Shown here in pieces: positions 9,663-18,365 of a DNA stretch of 64,000 nt; the first letter of the stretch is position 1, and every line of letters starts with the position of its first letter. A program made the position numbers and the translations under genes. The stretch lies in NCBI RefSeq assembly GCF_014218255.1, contig NZ_AP021872.1:1364001-1428000 (forward strand). The letters are read 5' to 3'. This DNA is from Mycoavidus sp. B2-EB. Lineage in GTDB: Bacteria; Pseudomonadota; Gammaproteobacteria; Burkholderiales; Burkholderiaceae. Below the pieces are notes generated by a model, which saw nothing but the letters and a program-made list of their open reading frames with translations, did no database searches and was not told where the DNA came from.

Positions 9663-10667
9663 TCAAACTTGCTTCACTTTTTCGTCAGAGGTAGGGAAAA
9701 GTTCTTCGTATTCTACCGCCGCTGCGCCAAATTTACCAACGACAATGCCCGCCGCCCGATTCGCATAAATAACTGCGTCAGCCAGCGGCATCCCTGCTGC
9801 CAATAGGGCAGCCAATGTAGCGATCACCGTATCTCCCGCACCTGCCACATCATAAACTTCGCTGGCCACCGTATTAATATGCAACACGTGCTCACCGTGA
9901 TAAAGCGTCATGCCTTCTTCTGAGCGTGTGAGTAATAAAGCCTCAATATCAAGCGCCAAACACAACTGCGTAACGCGTTGCCTAAGATCGTCTTCCGATT
10001 GCCAGTTACCCGTCACGGCACGCAGCTCGGCGCGGTTTGGAGTAATCAGCGTGGCGCCGCGATAAGACGTCCAGTCATCGCTCTTCGGATCGACCAGCAC
10101 CGGCTTGCCAGCAGAACGGGCGGTGGCAATCATATCTGCAATATAAGGCGCTAAATACCCTTTGCCATAGTCAGACAGCAATACCACGGCTTGCTTGGCC
10201 AGCAATGCTTTAAAGTCTGTCAATCCAGTTGACGGCGTTTCAGGCGTTACTTTTTTTTCGAAATCAACGCGCAATAATTGCTGCTGGCGCGATACAACAC
10301 GCAGCTTAACTGTTGTCAGACGCGTGCAATCACGCTCAAGGTAGGCAGCAACGCCACTTTCAGCCAGTAGCTTATCGAGCTGGCGACCCGCTTCATCATC
10401 ACCCACTACGCCAATTAAGCTCGCTTGCGCACCAAGCACCGCAATGTTGCACGCAACATTAGCCGCCCCGCCTGGACGCTCCTCGCAACGCTGGACATGC
10501 ACTACCGGCACTGGCGCTTCAGGAGAAATACGAGCCGTATCGCCAAACCAGTAACGATCAAGCATCACATCTCCCACCACCAATACATGCGCGAGGGCCA
10601 GTTGCTCCCCCACCGCTGATGTACGGCGGCAAGTTTGCCTCAGCACCTTCTCATCTACAATCGTCAT
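9663..10667 (-). CDS. hldA: D-glycero-beta-D-manno-heptose-7-phosphate kinase (RfaE domain I)
   Basis: Phosphorylates heptose 7-phosphate at C1 in the ADP-heptose pathway. A PfkB/ribokinase-family fold: VLVVGDVMLDRYWFG near residue 30, RPGGAANVACNIAVLG (sugar site) and the catalytic anion-hole motif DVAGAGDTVIATLAALLAAG with its Asp near residue 270. At 334 residues it carries only the kinase half; E. coli HldE also has a nucleotidyltransferase half, which in Burkholderia relatives is a separate gene (hldC), not seen here. Followed 60 bases later by hldD. Confidence 0.95.
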   Translation of the reverse strand: MTIVDEKVLRQTCRRTSAVGEQLALAHVLVVGDVMLDRYWFGDTARISPEAPVPVVHVQRCEERPGGAANVACNIAVLGAQASLIGVVGDDEAGRQLDKLLAESGVAAYLERDCTRLTTVKLRVVSRQQQLLRVDFEKKVTPETPSTGLTDFKALLAKQAVVLLSDYGKGYLAPYIADMIATARSAGKPVLVDPKSDDWTSYRGATLITPNRAELRAVTGNWQSEDDLRQRVTQLCLALDIEALLLTRSEEGMTLYHGEHVLHINTVASEVYDVAGAGDTVIATLAALLAAGMPLADAVIYANRAAGIVVGKFGAAAVEYEELFPTSDEKVKQV

Positions 10668-10700
10668 AGCCCCCCTTTTTCAGTAAAGGCAGCAAATACA

Positions 10701-12071
10701 TTAAAGTCCTTCATAAACCCGACCTATAGCATGATATTCAATGCCTAATTCGCTCATCTCGGCAGGTTCATATACATTGCGGCCATCAAAAATCAAAGGT
10801 TTTTTGAGCTGTGCACGTAAACGCTGGAAATCAGGATTCTTAAATTCATCCCATTCTGTAACCACCACCAGCGCATCTGCTCCCTCGACGGCTTGCATAG
10901 GATCATCCAAGAATGACAAACGGGCATATGCAGCCGGCGCATTCTGCAAATCAAGCGCAAAAACACGCCGAGCTTCGTCCATTGCCACCGGATCGTAAGC
11001 CACCACCTGAGCGCCACGCGCTAATAATGCAGCAATCAATATTCGACTTGGCGCTTCGCGCATATCATCGGTGTTAGGCTTGAATGCCAGCCCCCAAACA
11101 GCAAACCGAAAAGCGGACAAGTCCTCACCCAAGCGCGCAACCATTTTTCGCACTAACACCTGCTTTTGTTCATCATTCACCGCTTCAACTGCAGACAAGA
11201 GAGGTAAAGATTGATGATATTCACTGGCGGTGCGAATTAAAGCTTGCACATCTTTTGGAAAACAAGAGCCGCCATAGCCACATCCTGCTGATAGAAAATG
11301 ATCACCAATCCGCGGGTCAGTGCCAATGCCACGGCGCACTGCTTCAATATCAGCTCCCATGCACTCAGCCAAATTAGCCAGTTCGTTAATAAAAGAAATA
11401 CGGGTTGCTAACATTGCATTCGCCGCGTACTTGGTTAATTCAGCCGAACGCACGTCCATTTGCAAAATACGCTTATGGTCACCGTTAAATGGCGCATATA
11501 AGCACTTCATGATTTCGGCGGCACGCGCGCCATTTTGATCATTGTCGCAACCCAGCACAATCCGGTCTGGTCGCATAAAATCACCAATCGCCGCACCTTC
11601 TTTCAGAAACTCAGGATTCGAGACAACGGAAAACGAGTGCTCTACTGCACGCGCGGCAAGCTCTACTGCAATCGTTTGCTGTACGCGTTGCGCAGTGCCA
11701 ACCGGGACTGTCGATTTATTCACGATCACTTTAAAACCCTGCATGTGTTGGCCGATATTACGTGCCGCCGCTAACACATATTGCAGATCGGCCGACCCAT
11801 CTTCGTCCGGCGGCGTACCTACAGCGATGAATAAAATGTCACCATGCGCGGCACCTGCTGCAAGATCAGTCGAAAAATGAATCCGGCCGGCTGCGCGGTT
11901 ACGCGCAATTATTTCTTGTAGTCCAGGTTCATAAATAGGAACCCCACCCTGATTCAAAAGATCGATTTTATGCGCCGCGACATCAATGCAAAATACATGA
12001 TTGCCCGTCTCCGCCAAACAAGCTCCGGTGACTAGACCCACATAACCCGTGCCGATAATCGTAATCTTCAT
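10701..12071 (-). CDS. ugd: UDP-glucose 6-dehydrogenase
   Basis: Oxidises UDP-glucose to UDP-glucuronate with two NAD+, supplying precursors for surface polysaccharide or for aminoarabinose modification of lipid A. The N-terminal Rossmann motif is [17 protein letters not shown]; the catalytic-cysteine motif is [16 protein letters not shown] near residue 255; NPEFLKEG and the C-terminal UDP-binding domain ([17 protein letters not shown]) are intact. The 456 residues fit the family. It lies between lapB and hldA on the same strand. Confidence 0.97.
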   Translation of the reverse strand: MKITIIGTGYVGLVTGACLAETGNHVFCIDVAAHKIDLLNQGGVPIYEPGLQEIIARNRAAGRIHFSTDLAAGAAHGDILFIAVGTPPDEDGSADLQYVLAAARNIGQHMQGFKVIVNKSTVPVGTAQRVQQTIAVELAARAVEHSFSVVSNPEFLKEGAAIGDFMRPDRIVLGCDNDQNGARAAEIMKCLYAPFNGDHKRILQMDVRSAELTKYAANAMLATRISFINELANLAECMGADIEAVRRGIGTDPRIGDHFLSAGCGYGGSCFPKDVQALIRTASEYHQSLPLLSAVEAVNDEQKQVLVRKMVARLGEDLSAFRFAVWGLAFKPNTDDMREAPSRILIAALLARGAQVVAYDPVAMDEARRVFALDLQNAPAAYARLSFLDDPMQAVEGADALVVVTEWDEFKNPDFQRLRAQLKKPLIFDGRNVYEPAEMSELGIEYHAIGRVYEGL

Positions 12072-12136
12072 GTGTTCTTATTTGTTTTGATAAAACTCAA
12101 TAGAGTCAATACTGTTAGCGAAAAGAAAATCCAAGT

Positions 12137-13309
12137 CTAGCCATGCGACATAGATTCAGTACGGCACGGCGCATAGGTTTCCCAGCCACGGCATCCCGGA
12201 CATTGCCAATAAAACAGCCGAGCGCGAAAACCACAATCCCGACAAATATAGCGTGGCAAATTTTTTGTACGCTGGACTAATAGCCTACGCATTAACTCAA
12301 ACTCGCTTCGGTGTGCCTCTGTAGCCGTGGCCCGTTGCGCCTCAAGCAGTCTAATCATGCCGGCTAAATTGGGCGCTTTTTGCATTTGCGCTCGTGCCAA
12401 TGCATGCGCGGCCTCAATTCCTTGCTGCTCCGCAATATAAGGATACGCAATATCTAATAGATCATTTGACGCATAGCGCTCAAGATAGTCAATCAATAAG
12501 CGGCTACCTTGTTCCGCGTGCCCCAATTGCTCATAAGCACGCATTAACTTTTCAGCGACGAGTGGCAGATATGTCGCGTTTGCTTTCTCAATTTGCGTCC
12601 ATGCATCTATAGCAGAGGTTAGGTTTCCCAACACAAATTCAACGTCACCCTGCAGAATAATTGCTCGTGGATTGGCCGGATCAGCCACCAGCGAACGCTC
12701 AAGCTCACTACGCGCCTCGTCGATTTGTTTATGCTGCAAAGCCTCCTCAGCGAGCTCGCAGTAAAACTGTGCGATCTGCTTGCGGCAAGGCTGCACGCCC
12801 AACGCTTCGAGCCGCTCGGCAATTACAATGGCCCGCCGCCAATCTTTTTGAATACTATAAATTGTTAATAAACTACGTTGCGCTTCACTTGCATAAGTTC
12901 CTGTCACCAACAGCTCAAACGCGGCTTCGGCGCGATCAAAAAGACCGGCTTTCAGAAAGTCTTGCCCTAATTCATAAAGCGCATGATCCCTTTCAGCCAC
13001 TGGCAAATCAGTACGATTAAGTAAATTCTGGTGAACTCGAATTGCACGCTCCGTTTCACCTCTGCGACGAAATAAATTGCCTAACGCGAAATGGAGTTCC
13101 GTGGTTTCAGGATCGAGTTTGGCAACCTCAATAAAAGCATCGATTGCTTTATCGTGTTGTTCACTTAGCAAAAAATTAAGGCCGCGGAAATAAGAGCGCG
13201 GCAGATTCGCCCCCTCCGCTAGCAAATGTTTAAGATCAAAACGTGCCGCCATCCAGCCCAAACCAAAAATGAGCGGAATAACCAGCAGCCACCAGAAATC
13301 AAGATCCAT
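12137..13309 (-). CDS. lapB: LPS assembly regulator LapB (YciM)
   Basis: Inner-membrane protein that in E. coli partners FtsH to control turnover of LpxC and so the rate of LPS synthesis. It has a short N-terminal membrane anchor (WWLLVIPLIFGLGWMAARFD), a long series of TPR helices (residues about 40-340), and a C-terminal rubredoxin-like zinc site with two Cys pairs (YICRDCGF and WQCPGCRGW). The 390 residues match the family. It is 25 bases downstream of lapA, the usual pair, but in this genome both are cut off from ihfB by an accessory segment. Confidence 0.96.
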   Translation of the reverse strand: MDLDFWWLLVIPLIFGLGWMAARFDLKHLLAEGANLPRSYFRGLNFLLSEQHDKAIDAFIEVAKLDPETTELHFALGNLFRRRGETERAIRVHQNLLNRTDLPVAERDHALYELGQDFLKAGLFDRAEAAFELLVTGTYASEAQRSLLTIYSIQKDWRRAIVIAERLEALGVQPCRKQIAQFYCELAEEALQHKQIDEARSELERSLVADPANPRAIILQGDVEFVLGNLTSAIDAWTQIEKANATYLPLVAEKLMRAYEQLGHAEQGSRLLIDYLERYASNDLLDIAYPYIAEQQGIEAAHALARAQMQKAPNLAGMIRLLEAQRATATEAHRSEFELMRRLLVQRTKNLPRYICRDCGFRARLFYWQCPGCRGWETYAPCRTESMSHG

Positions 13310-13334
13310 GCGCAGACCGTACTTATAGTTGTGA

Positions 13335-13625
13335 TTAGATCAATGGCGACGGCAATTCATCACGCGCATTCGGTAGTTCACGTACACGCTTGAGCTCACG
13401 CTTAAGGCGCCCAATTTCAAATTGCCGGTGAAAATTTGTAGGAAGCGTAAAAAGTAATCCAGCGCATACACCTACGGCAAAGAAAGCAAACCCAATCGTA
13501 ATTAAAGGTGCTTGCCAACTATATCCCGCAAAAAAATTCAAGATTACGGTTTGCGTATTAGCCAGTGCCAATAACAACATTACTGCAAACACAAGAAGAC
13601 GAACCAACCAAACTAGAAAGCGCAT
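13335..13625 (-). CDS. lapA: LapA-family (DUF1049) membrane protein
   Basis: A small protein of 96 residues with two membrane segments (about 6-24 and 40-62) and a charged C-terminal helix (RLKRELKRVREL), the LapA/YciS pattern. It is thought to work with LapB in LPS assembly control. In Burkholderia relatives lapA lies directly after ihfB; here about 4.4 kb of mobile and effector-like DNA separates them, so lapA must use a new promoter or one in 13626-13740. Confidence 0.88.
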   Translation of the reverse strand: MRFLVWLVRLLVFAVMLLLALANTQTVILNFFAGYSWQAPLITIGFAFFAVGVCAGLLFTLPTNFHRQFEIGRLKRELKRVRELPNARDELPSPLI

Positions 13626-13754
13626 GCAAATAAGCCCATGAATGCTTCGATCAGGAAAACGGAAAGGCTTTAATCGCCTATCAGCGCAGGAAGCAAAAGC
13701 GTATTATAAACGAAGCAACTACTAGCCGGAGGGCATAAAAATATTTAATCACAG

Positions 13755-14292
13755 AGGGAAATTGAGCGTATCAGCTAAACGACCATCTGGAGAGCGAGAA
13801 GTAGAGTTGCGAGAACTAAAAAAAGCCTAGGCGTCGTGACAACTGGATAATGAAATATTCAAAAAAGCGGGGGCGTATTTCGCGCGGGGGTTGCGGTGAA
13901 GTCCGCCTGGATTGAAATACATCGCTTCTGTACCCGGTTTTGCGTATGTGCCGGCTTGCACGTTTCTCGTAGCGACTTCACTCATGATGCACACGTGCCC
14001 CTAGCCCTCGAACTTTAGCCAATGAAACGCTTGATAAACAAGTGCAGCCCTCCATGCGAGGCCTGCGTGCTCGATCTGGCGAATCGGCGTATTGTAGGCA
14101 AGTCAATGAGTGACGCATGAAGGCCCTACTTGTGTGTGATACGTTGCGTAACAACAAAAACCGCCGACAGGTTCTTCTACAATCTCAGTACGCCAGTGAG
14201 AAATCTCGCCGCTTACTGGCTTCTCAGGGCTTCGTTCAATCCATGAGCTGGAAAGCAAACTGTTGGGATACTCAATGCGCCTATGTAAAGCT
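13755..14292 (+). pseudogene. Degenerate IS3-family transposase (OrfA/OrfB remnants)
   Basis: Translated pieces on the plus strand match an IS3-family element in order: an OrfA C-terminus (GEREVELRELKKA, then after stops QLDNEIFKKAGAYFARG) at about 13770-13893; an OrfB start (VKSAWIEIHRFC) at about 13897; ANETLDKQVQ near 14020; and a core fragment SQYASEKSRRLLASQGF followed by SMSWKANCWD at about 14182-14272. Several in-frame stops, shifts and deletions break it, and the final catalytic Glu region is missing. It fills most of the gap between lapA and the F-box/LRR gene and marks an insertion junction. Confidence 0.8.
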
Positions 14293-14304
14293 TTTTTAAA
14301 TTCC

Positions 14305-14342
14305 TCAAGGCGAGCGCATGCTATAGCATGCGCTCGCCTTGA
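14305..14342. repeat. 38-bp perfect palindrome
   Basis: Positions 14305-14323 (arm TCAAGGCGAGCGCATGCTA) are followed directly by their exact reverse complement at 14324-14342, with no spacer. As RNA it would form an 18-19 bp GC-rich hairpin. No T run follows on either strand: plus continues TACTTGATATT, and minus continues GGAATTTAAAAAAG. It is therefore not a classic intrinsic terminator, although it lies 51 bases beyond the F-box/LRR stop codon and could stabilise that mRNA 3' end. Confidence 0.9.
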
Positions 14343-14392
14343 TACTTGATATTGTGAACTGGTAGATTAAAGGATTTTATAACCGATAGCGA

Positions 14393-16114
14393 CTACATGC
14401 CTCTCCGCAATACCAAGCCCCTGTCCAGTTGGATTCTAGTGCCGCCACTGTACTTAAAAACCTCAGGGTCTTTACCATTGAGTCGCTCCAAATTGGGGAG
14501 TTTTTGTAGTAAAGCAACGAGCTGCCCGTCGCTGAGCAGGCGATCACGAACAAAGTCTAATTTTTTTAAATTTTTGAGAGTGGGCCACGCATACACCGAA
14601 CCAAACTTGAGACCGGGACAATGACCAAGGCTTAACTTTTCCAGATTGGGGAATTTTTGTAACCAAGCAACGAGCTGCTCGTCGGTGAGCTGCTGCTTAT
14701 TATCCCAAAAGCCTAATTCTTTTACATTGATGAGAGTGGGCCACGCATCCAACCAATCAGACCCGAGACCGGGACACCCACTAATGTATAACTTTTCCAG
14801 TTTGGGGAATTTTTGTGGCAAAGCAACGAGCTGCTCGTTAGTGAGCTGACGACTACGAGCAAAGTTTAATTCTGTTACATTCTCGAGAGTGGGCCACGAA
14901 TCAAACGTGAGACTAGTCTCACTAATGTTTAACTTTTCCAGTTTGGGGAATTTTTGTCGCAAAGCAACGAACTGCTCGTCGGTGAGCTGAGGATTAGAAG
15001 CAAGGCTTAACTCTGTTACATTTCCAAAAACGGGCCACGTATCTATCGAATCAAATGTGAGAGAGGAACAGCCAGCAATGTATAACTTTTCCAGTTTGGG
15101 AAATTTTTGTGACAAAGCAACGAACTGCTCGTCGGTGTGCTTATTACGAGAAAGGTCTAATTCTTTTAAATTTTGAAAAACGAGCCCCTCAAAAAAGGAC
15201 AACTTATCTACCCAATCAAACTCGAAATCACGACAGCCACTAAGGCTTAATTTTTCCAGTTTGGGGTATTTTCGTAGCAAAGCAACGAACTGCTTGCCGG
15301 TGAGATTCAAATTATTGCCAGCGAAACCCAAATTATCATTAGAAAGGTCTAATTCTTTTAAATTTTCAAGCGAAATATCTATCAAATCAAGCCTGAGCTC
15401 GCGGCAGCCACTAAGTTTTAATTTTTCCAGTTTGGGGCATTTTTTTAGAAAAACAGTGAGTATCTCGGCGGTGAGCTCACCACTATTAGAAAAGTCTAAT
15501 TCTTTTATATTTTCGAGAGTGGACAGCGCATCGTCCGAGTTAAAAGTGCGAGAGCTACAGCCACGAAAGGTTAACTTTTCCAGATTAGGGAATTTTTTTA
15601 GCAAAGAAGCGAATTCTTTACCCGTAAAATTTGAAGGCTCAACATGAAAGGAAAGATTTAAACTTTTTGCCCCTTCATTAGGCGCTATATTTTCCCAATT
15701 GAGCGTTGATTTAGACGTGTTCAAGAAAGCAAGATGACCACATTTGATTTCGATATCAAATTCTCTTCCTGGCCTAAATGCATCTGGCCTCATCAATGAA
15801 TCTTGCGCCTCTGTTAAGACTTTGTCAGCCTCTACCTTGACTACGATGTTAATCCTTTCTCTCGCTGCTATTTCCCAACTTCTACAGACTTGATTTGCTT
15901 CTTTTATATCCTTCAAAGGAAGCCTGTTAAAAATGTTGAGTAATATTTCTGGTGGGCACTTTTTGGCCAGAGCTTCTCCACCACTTGTTGAATCAGATCC
16001 CGTTGCCTCCGAAGAGCGGGCTGCTAACGTATCATCTTGAGAGACAGGCTGGATTCTAGCTATCGCAGAGTTAGAGTAGTGCGCATGGTGCGCGTTGCTT
16101 ATCGGGGTAGTCAT
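14393..16114 (-). CDS. F-box and leucine-rich-repeat protein, candidate T3SS effector
   Basis: A eukaryote-like protein of 573 residues. Residues 1-48 are polar, rich in S, T, A and H, without a signal peptide, as in type III substrates. Residues about 50-90 form an F-box (CPPEILLNIFNRLPLKDI, then VCRSW), the motif that binds Skp1 in SCF ubiquitin ligases. From about 150 to 560 there are eight repeats of 47-58 residues, each with two leucine-rich strands (pattern LTDEQFVAL..KFPKLEKL.ISGC ... LENVTELNF). This is the architecture of the GALA effectors of Ralstonia solanacearum, though the GALA motif itself is not seen. No PIP box precedes it; a sigma-70-like promoter does. Function as a host ubiquitin-ligase adaptor is inference. 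Confidence 0.85.
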   Translation of the reverse strand: MTTPISNAHHAHYSNSAIARIQPVSQDDTLAARSSEATGSDSTSGGEALAKKCPPEILLNIFNRLPLKDIKEANQVCRSWEIAARERINIVVKVEADKVLTEAQDSLMRPDAFRPGREFDIEIKCGHLAFLNTSKSTLNWENIAPNEGAKSLNLSFHVEPSNFTGKEFASLLKKFPNLEKLTFRGCSSRTFNSDDALSTLENIKELDFSNSGELTAEILTVFLKKCPKLEKLKLSGCRELRLDLIDISLENLKELDLSNDNLGFAGNNLNLTGKQFVALLRKYPKLEKLSLSGCRDFEFDWVDKLSFFEGLVFQNLKELDLSRNKHTDEQFVALSQKFPKLEKLYIAGCSSLTFDSIDTWPVFGNVTELSLASNPQLTDEQFVALRQKFPKLEKLNISETSLTFDSWPTLENVTELNFARSRQLTNEQLVALPQKFPKLEKLYISGCPGLGSDWLDAWPTLINVKELGFWDNKQQLTDEQLVAWLQKFPNLEKLSLGHCPGLKFGSVYAWPTLKNLKKLDFVRDRLLSDGQLVALLQKLPNLERLNGKDPEVFKYSGGTRIQLDRGLVLRRGM

Positions 16115-16146
16115 GCAGTTTCCTAAAAGTAAGTCAGAGGCAGCTA

Positions 16147-16176
16147 ATTATAGTGGAGTAGCGTACTCTTATACAA
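16147..16176 (-). promoter_or_regulatory. Sigma-70-like promoter of the F-box/LRR gene
   Basis: On the minus strand TTGTAT (16176-16171), 18 bases, then a perfect TATAAT (16152-16147), 32 bases before the ATG. It lies just upstream of, and partly inside, the remains of an IS3 element, so the mobile element may have supplied the promoter. Confidence 0.55.
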
Positions 16177-16617
16177 GACTATCACGCTTGGCTGTATCTT
16201 ATTGTTGAAGGATGTTGAAGAAGAAAATCGTCGTTTAAAGAAGATGTATGCAGAAGAAAGATTGAAGTCAGAAATCATTCAGGAAGCCATGCAAAAAAAG
16301 TGGTAAGTATCCAGCTTGCCTGCGAGGTATTTGGAATTAGTCAGACGTGCTACTGTTATCAAGCAAAACGATCCTTAGAAAATTGGCTCTATCTCAATGA
16401 CATTGAGCACACCAAGACCAAGGTTCGACACCCGAAGACCCATGGAATTTTCGAGCGATTTCATAAAACTATCCTGCAAGAGTTTTACCAGGTCGCATTC
16501 CGACGAAAACTCTATTCTTCAATCGAACAACTGAAAAATGATTTTGCCGGAAAGCTAACCATCGCAGAAAGAATGATACAAGGAGGCTTGGCGAGCCTAT
16601 CCGCTATTTCGTTTTAG
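16154..16617 (+). pseudogene. IS3-family transposase remnant with internal deletion
   Basis: The OrfA C-terminus is readable at about 16202-16306 (LLKDVEEENRRLKKMYAEER, ending MQKKW before a stop). OrfB begins at an overlapping GTG at 16300 (VVSIQLACEVFGISQTCYCY), the usual IS3 overlap. The protein then jumps from residue 27 or so straight to the last part of the DDE core (KVRHPKTHGIFERFHKTIL, containing the catalytic Glu) and ends as frame-shifted sequence at 16617. The two catalytic Asp regions are deleted, so it cannot be active. Confidence 0.82.
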
Positions 16618-16645
16618 ACCCTGATTTTTTGATAACGATTACATA

Positions 16646-17860
16646 TTAGTATCTAAGGGAATGAGAGCTCGTCATTGGCTGGCGAGACATACCTTTTTTG
16701 AGCTTGAATGAATGGGACTTTTCTGGAGTTTCTGCAAGCCATATTTTTTCCGCAGCAGATAAAGGATTTATATCCATGCGAAGCCACATAGCGTCAATCT
16801 CTTCTTTTTCAGGTAGGACCCCATCTATATCTTCAGCTTGCGAAAATGGCCGAAACAGTTCAACACCCTTTCTAATCAAAATCATTATTTCACGAATGCT
16901 ATTTTTATCCTTAACCAAACCTTTAAAAAACTCTTCGCTATAGGTACTTCCATCACCAAGCGGCACAAGTTTTTTTTGATTTTCTCTGTAAAATTCCGCG
17001 ATTTCTACTAACGCATCTTGCCTCTCACTTTGTGGAAAATTTGTTTCTTTTTGTTCTAAAAGAGTTATACCTAGTTTTAGCGCAGTAGTAAAAGAGCGCA
17101 TAAATCCACTTGCATCTGCATTTTTTTTAAGCTTTGCTACACTTTCTATATCTTGCTTTTGTAGCCACTCCTGAAATTTTTGTATATTGGATACACCATC
17201 TGCATCCGTAGTAAATAATTTATTAATCCCTACTAATGCGCATTCGATAGATCGCTGCTGGCGTAGCTGTTTTAGATCAGCATCGCCCCGGCTAATATCT
17301 ATTGAAGATATTCCGATATGTGAAATAGGAGCTTGTTTCATATTCACTTTATTCTTACTACTCGTATGAAATTTTTGTTTATCTCTCCCTAAAATTTTAC
17401 GCTGTGCCTGATCGAAAATCAGCCCTACTTTTTGTCTGTATGAAACTTTCGTTTGGCATCCTGCCGAATCTACCTGCCTAGCCACGCAGGCTGGCTGCTC
17501 ATATAAAGGCCCTTTAACTGTAAACTTTGAGCCACAGCTATTCATATTATGGTCAAGAAGGTTTTGGTTTTGCACCGAACCTACTGGTTCTAATGAGCCC
17601 AGAAGTACCGTTGCAAAAGGCTTAGGCTCGATTGACTTAGGCAATCGTCTTTGTTTCACTCTTGCCGATGCGGAACTTATTAATATCCATTCATTTGATG
17701 GGGGAGCATAGGGTCTATTGCGTGCAAGATTTCCAAAACGTACTAATTGGGAGGCAGTTGGCGAGGGTCTGGTTAAAGATATAGGCGTCCGTTGAATTAA
17801 CTCGCTCTCCTCCACTATAGTAGGACACTGACCTCTTTTACTTCTACATCCGCCTATCAT
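16646..17860 (-). CDS. Unrecognised protein in the accessory segment, possible effector
   Basis: I do not recognise this protein. The ATG at 17860 is preferred (404 residues) because AAGGTG lies 6 bases upstream; an upstream GTG at 17932 has no ribosome site. The first 100-odd residues are polar with many P, S, R and T; the second half (from about residue 190) is helical and charged, with ERQDALVEIAEFYRENQKK and AMWLRMDINPLSAAEKIWLA. There is no signal peptide or membrane segment. Base composition is more A/T-rich than the core genes nearby. Location between an IS3 remnant and ihfB, beside the F-box protein, suggests horizontally acquired host-interaction material, but no function can be assigned. 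Confidence 0.7.
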   Translation of the reverse strand: MIGGCRSKRGQCPTIVEESELIQRTPISLTRPSPTASQLVRFGNLARNRPYAPPSNEWILISSASARVKQRRLPKSIEPKPFATVLLGSLEPVGSVQNQNLLDHNMNSCGSKFTVKGPLYEQPACVARQVDSAGCQTKVSYRQKVGLIFDQAQRKILGRDKQKFHTSSKNKVNMKQAPISHIGISSIDISRGDADLKQLRQQRSIECALVGINKLFTTDADGVSNIQKFQEWLQKQDIESVAKLKKNADASGFMRSFTTALKLGITLLEQKETNFPQSERQDALVEIAEFYRENQKKLVPLGDGSTYSEEFFKGLVKDKNSIREIMILIRKGVELFRPFSQAEDIDGVLPEKEEIDAMWLRMDINPLSAAEKIWLAETPEKSHSFKLKKGMSRQPMTSSHSLRY

Positions 17861-18003
17861 CACAATCACCTTAAAAAAAGAAAAATCTAACCCTTTGAGT
17901 GCTTTTCCACAGCCCAGTTCGCGCATCTGCACAAATTTTCCTGAGAGAAAAACTACTCACTACCGCGCATATGTTTATACGCTATGAGGATTATTATAGA
18001 TTT

Positions 18004-18021
18004 TTCTAATTAAAATTAGAA
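18004..18021. terminator. AT-rich inverted repeat downstream of ihfB
   Basis: TTCTAATT (18004-18011), two bases, then AATTAGAA (18014-18021) is a perfect 8-bp inverted repeat in a strongly A/T-rich stretch (17985-18055). It could be a weak terminator for the ihfB transcript or an operator for the gene at 16646. The surrounding A/T content makes chance occurrence likely. Confidence 0.3.
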
Positions 18022-18080
18022 ATTGATTATAATTATTTATTTAATAGGGAAATCGAATGAGAGGAGAGAGCTTCGCGCAC

Positions 18081-18359
18081 TCAGCGATCCACTTGCTCAC
18101 GCAATGCTTTGCCTGGTTTAAAGTGCGGTGCGTATTTCCCTTGCACTAAGACTTTCTCGCCTGACTTTGGATTGCGACCAACTCTTGGGTGACGACGATT
18201 AACAGAAAAACTACCAAAACCACGAATCTCGATGCGATAGCCTTGAGCCAGCGCTCTAGACATCGCATCGAGTAACGCGCTTACCGCCAAGCTCGTGTCT
18301 TTAAGCACAAGTAACGGAAAGCGCGCAGCGAGTTGCGCGACCAATTCAGATCTGGTCAT
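18081..18359 (-). CDS. ihfB: Integration host factor subunit beta
   Basis: Sequence-specific DNA-bending protein that works as a heterodimer with IhfA in recombination, replication and transcription. The HU/IHF fold is clear over 92 residues: starts [15 protein letters not shown], has the beta-arm segment [15 protein letters not shown] and the intercalating-proline region [12 protein letters not shown], and ends in the C-terminal helix. It starts 6 bases after rpsA, the usual operon partner. Confidence 0.97.
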   Translation of the reverse strand: MTRSELVAQLAARFPLLVLKDTSLAVSALLDAMSRALAQGYRIEIRGFGSFSVNRRHPRVGRNPKSGEKVLVQGKYAPHFKPGKALREQVDR

Positions 18360-18365
18360 GCCCGC

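Noticed and set aside
14440..15640. Regular repeats of about 150 bp, suspected CRISPR or satellite
   Set aside because: The units are coding LRR repeats with variable sequence in frame; there are no short identical repeats with unique spacers.
14397..15647. Several plus-strand frames opposite the F-box/LRR gene
   Set aside because: They mirror the repeat structure of the minus-strand gene and have no ribosome sites or family features.
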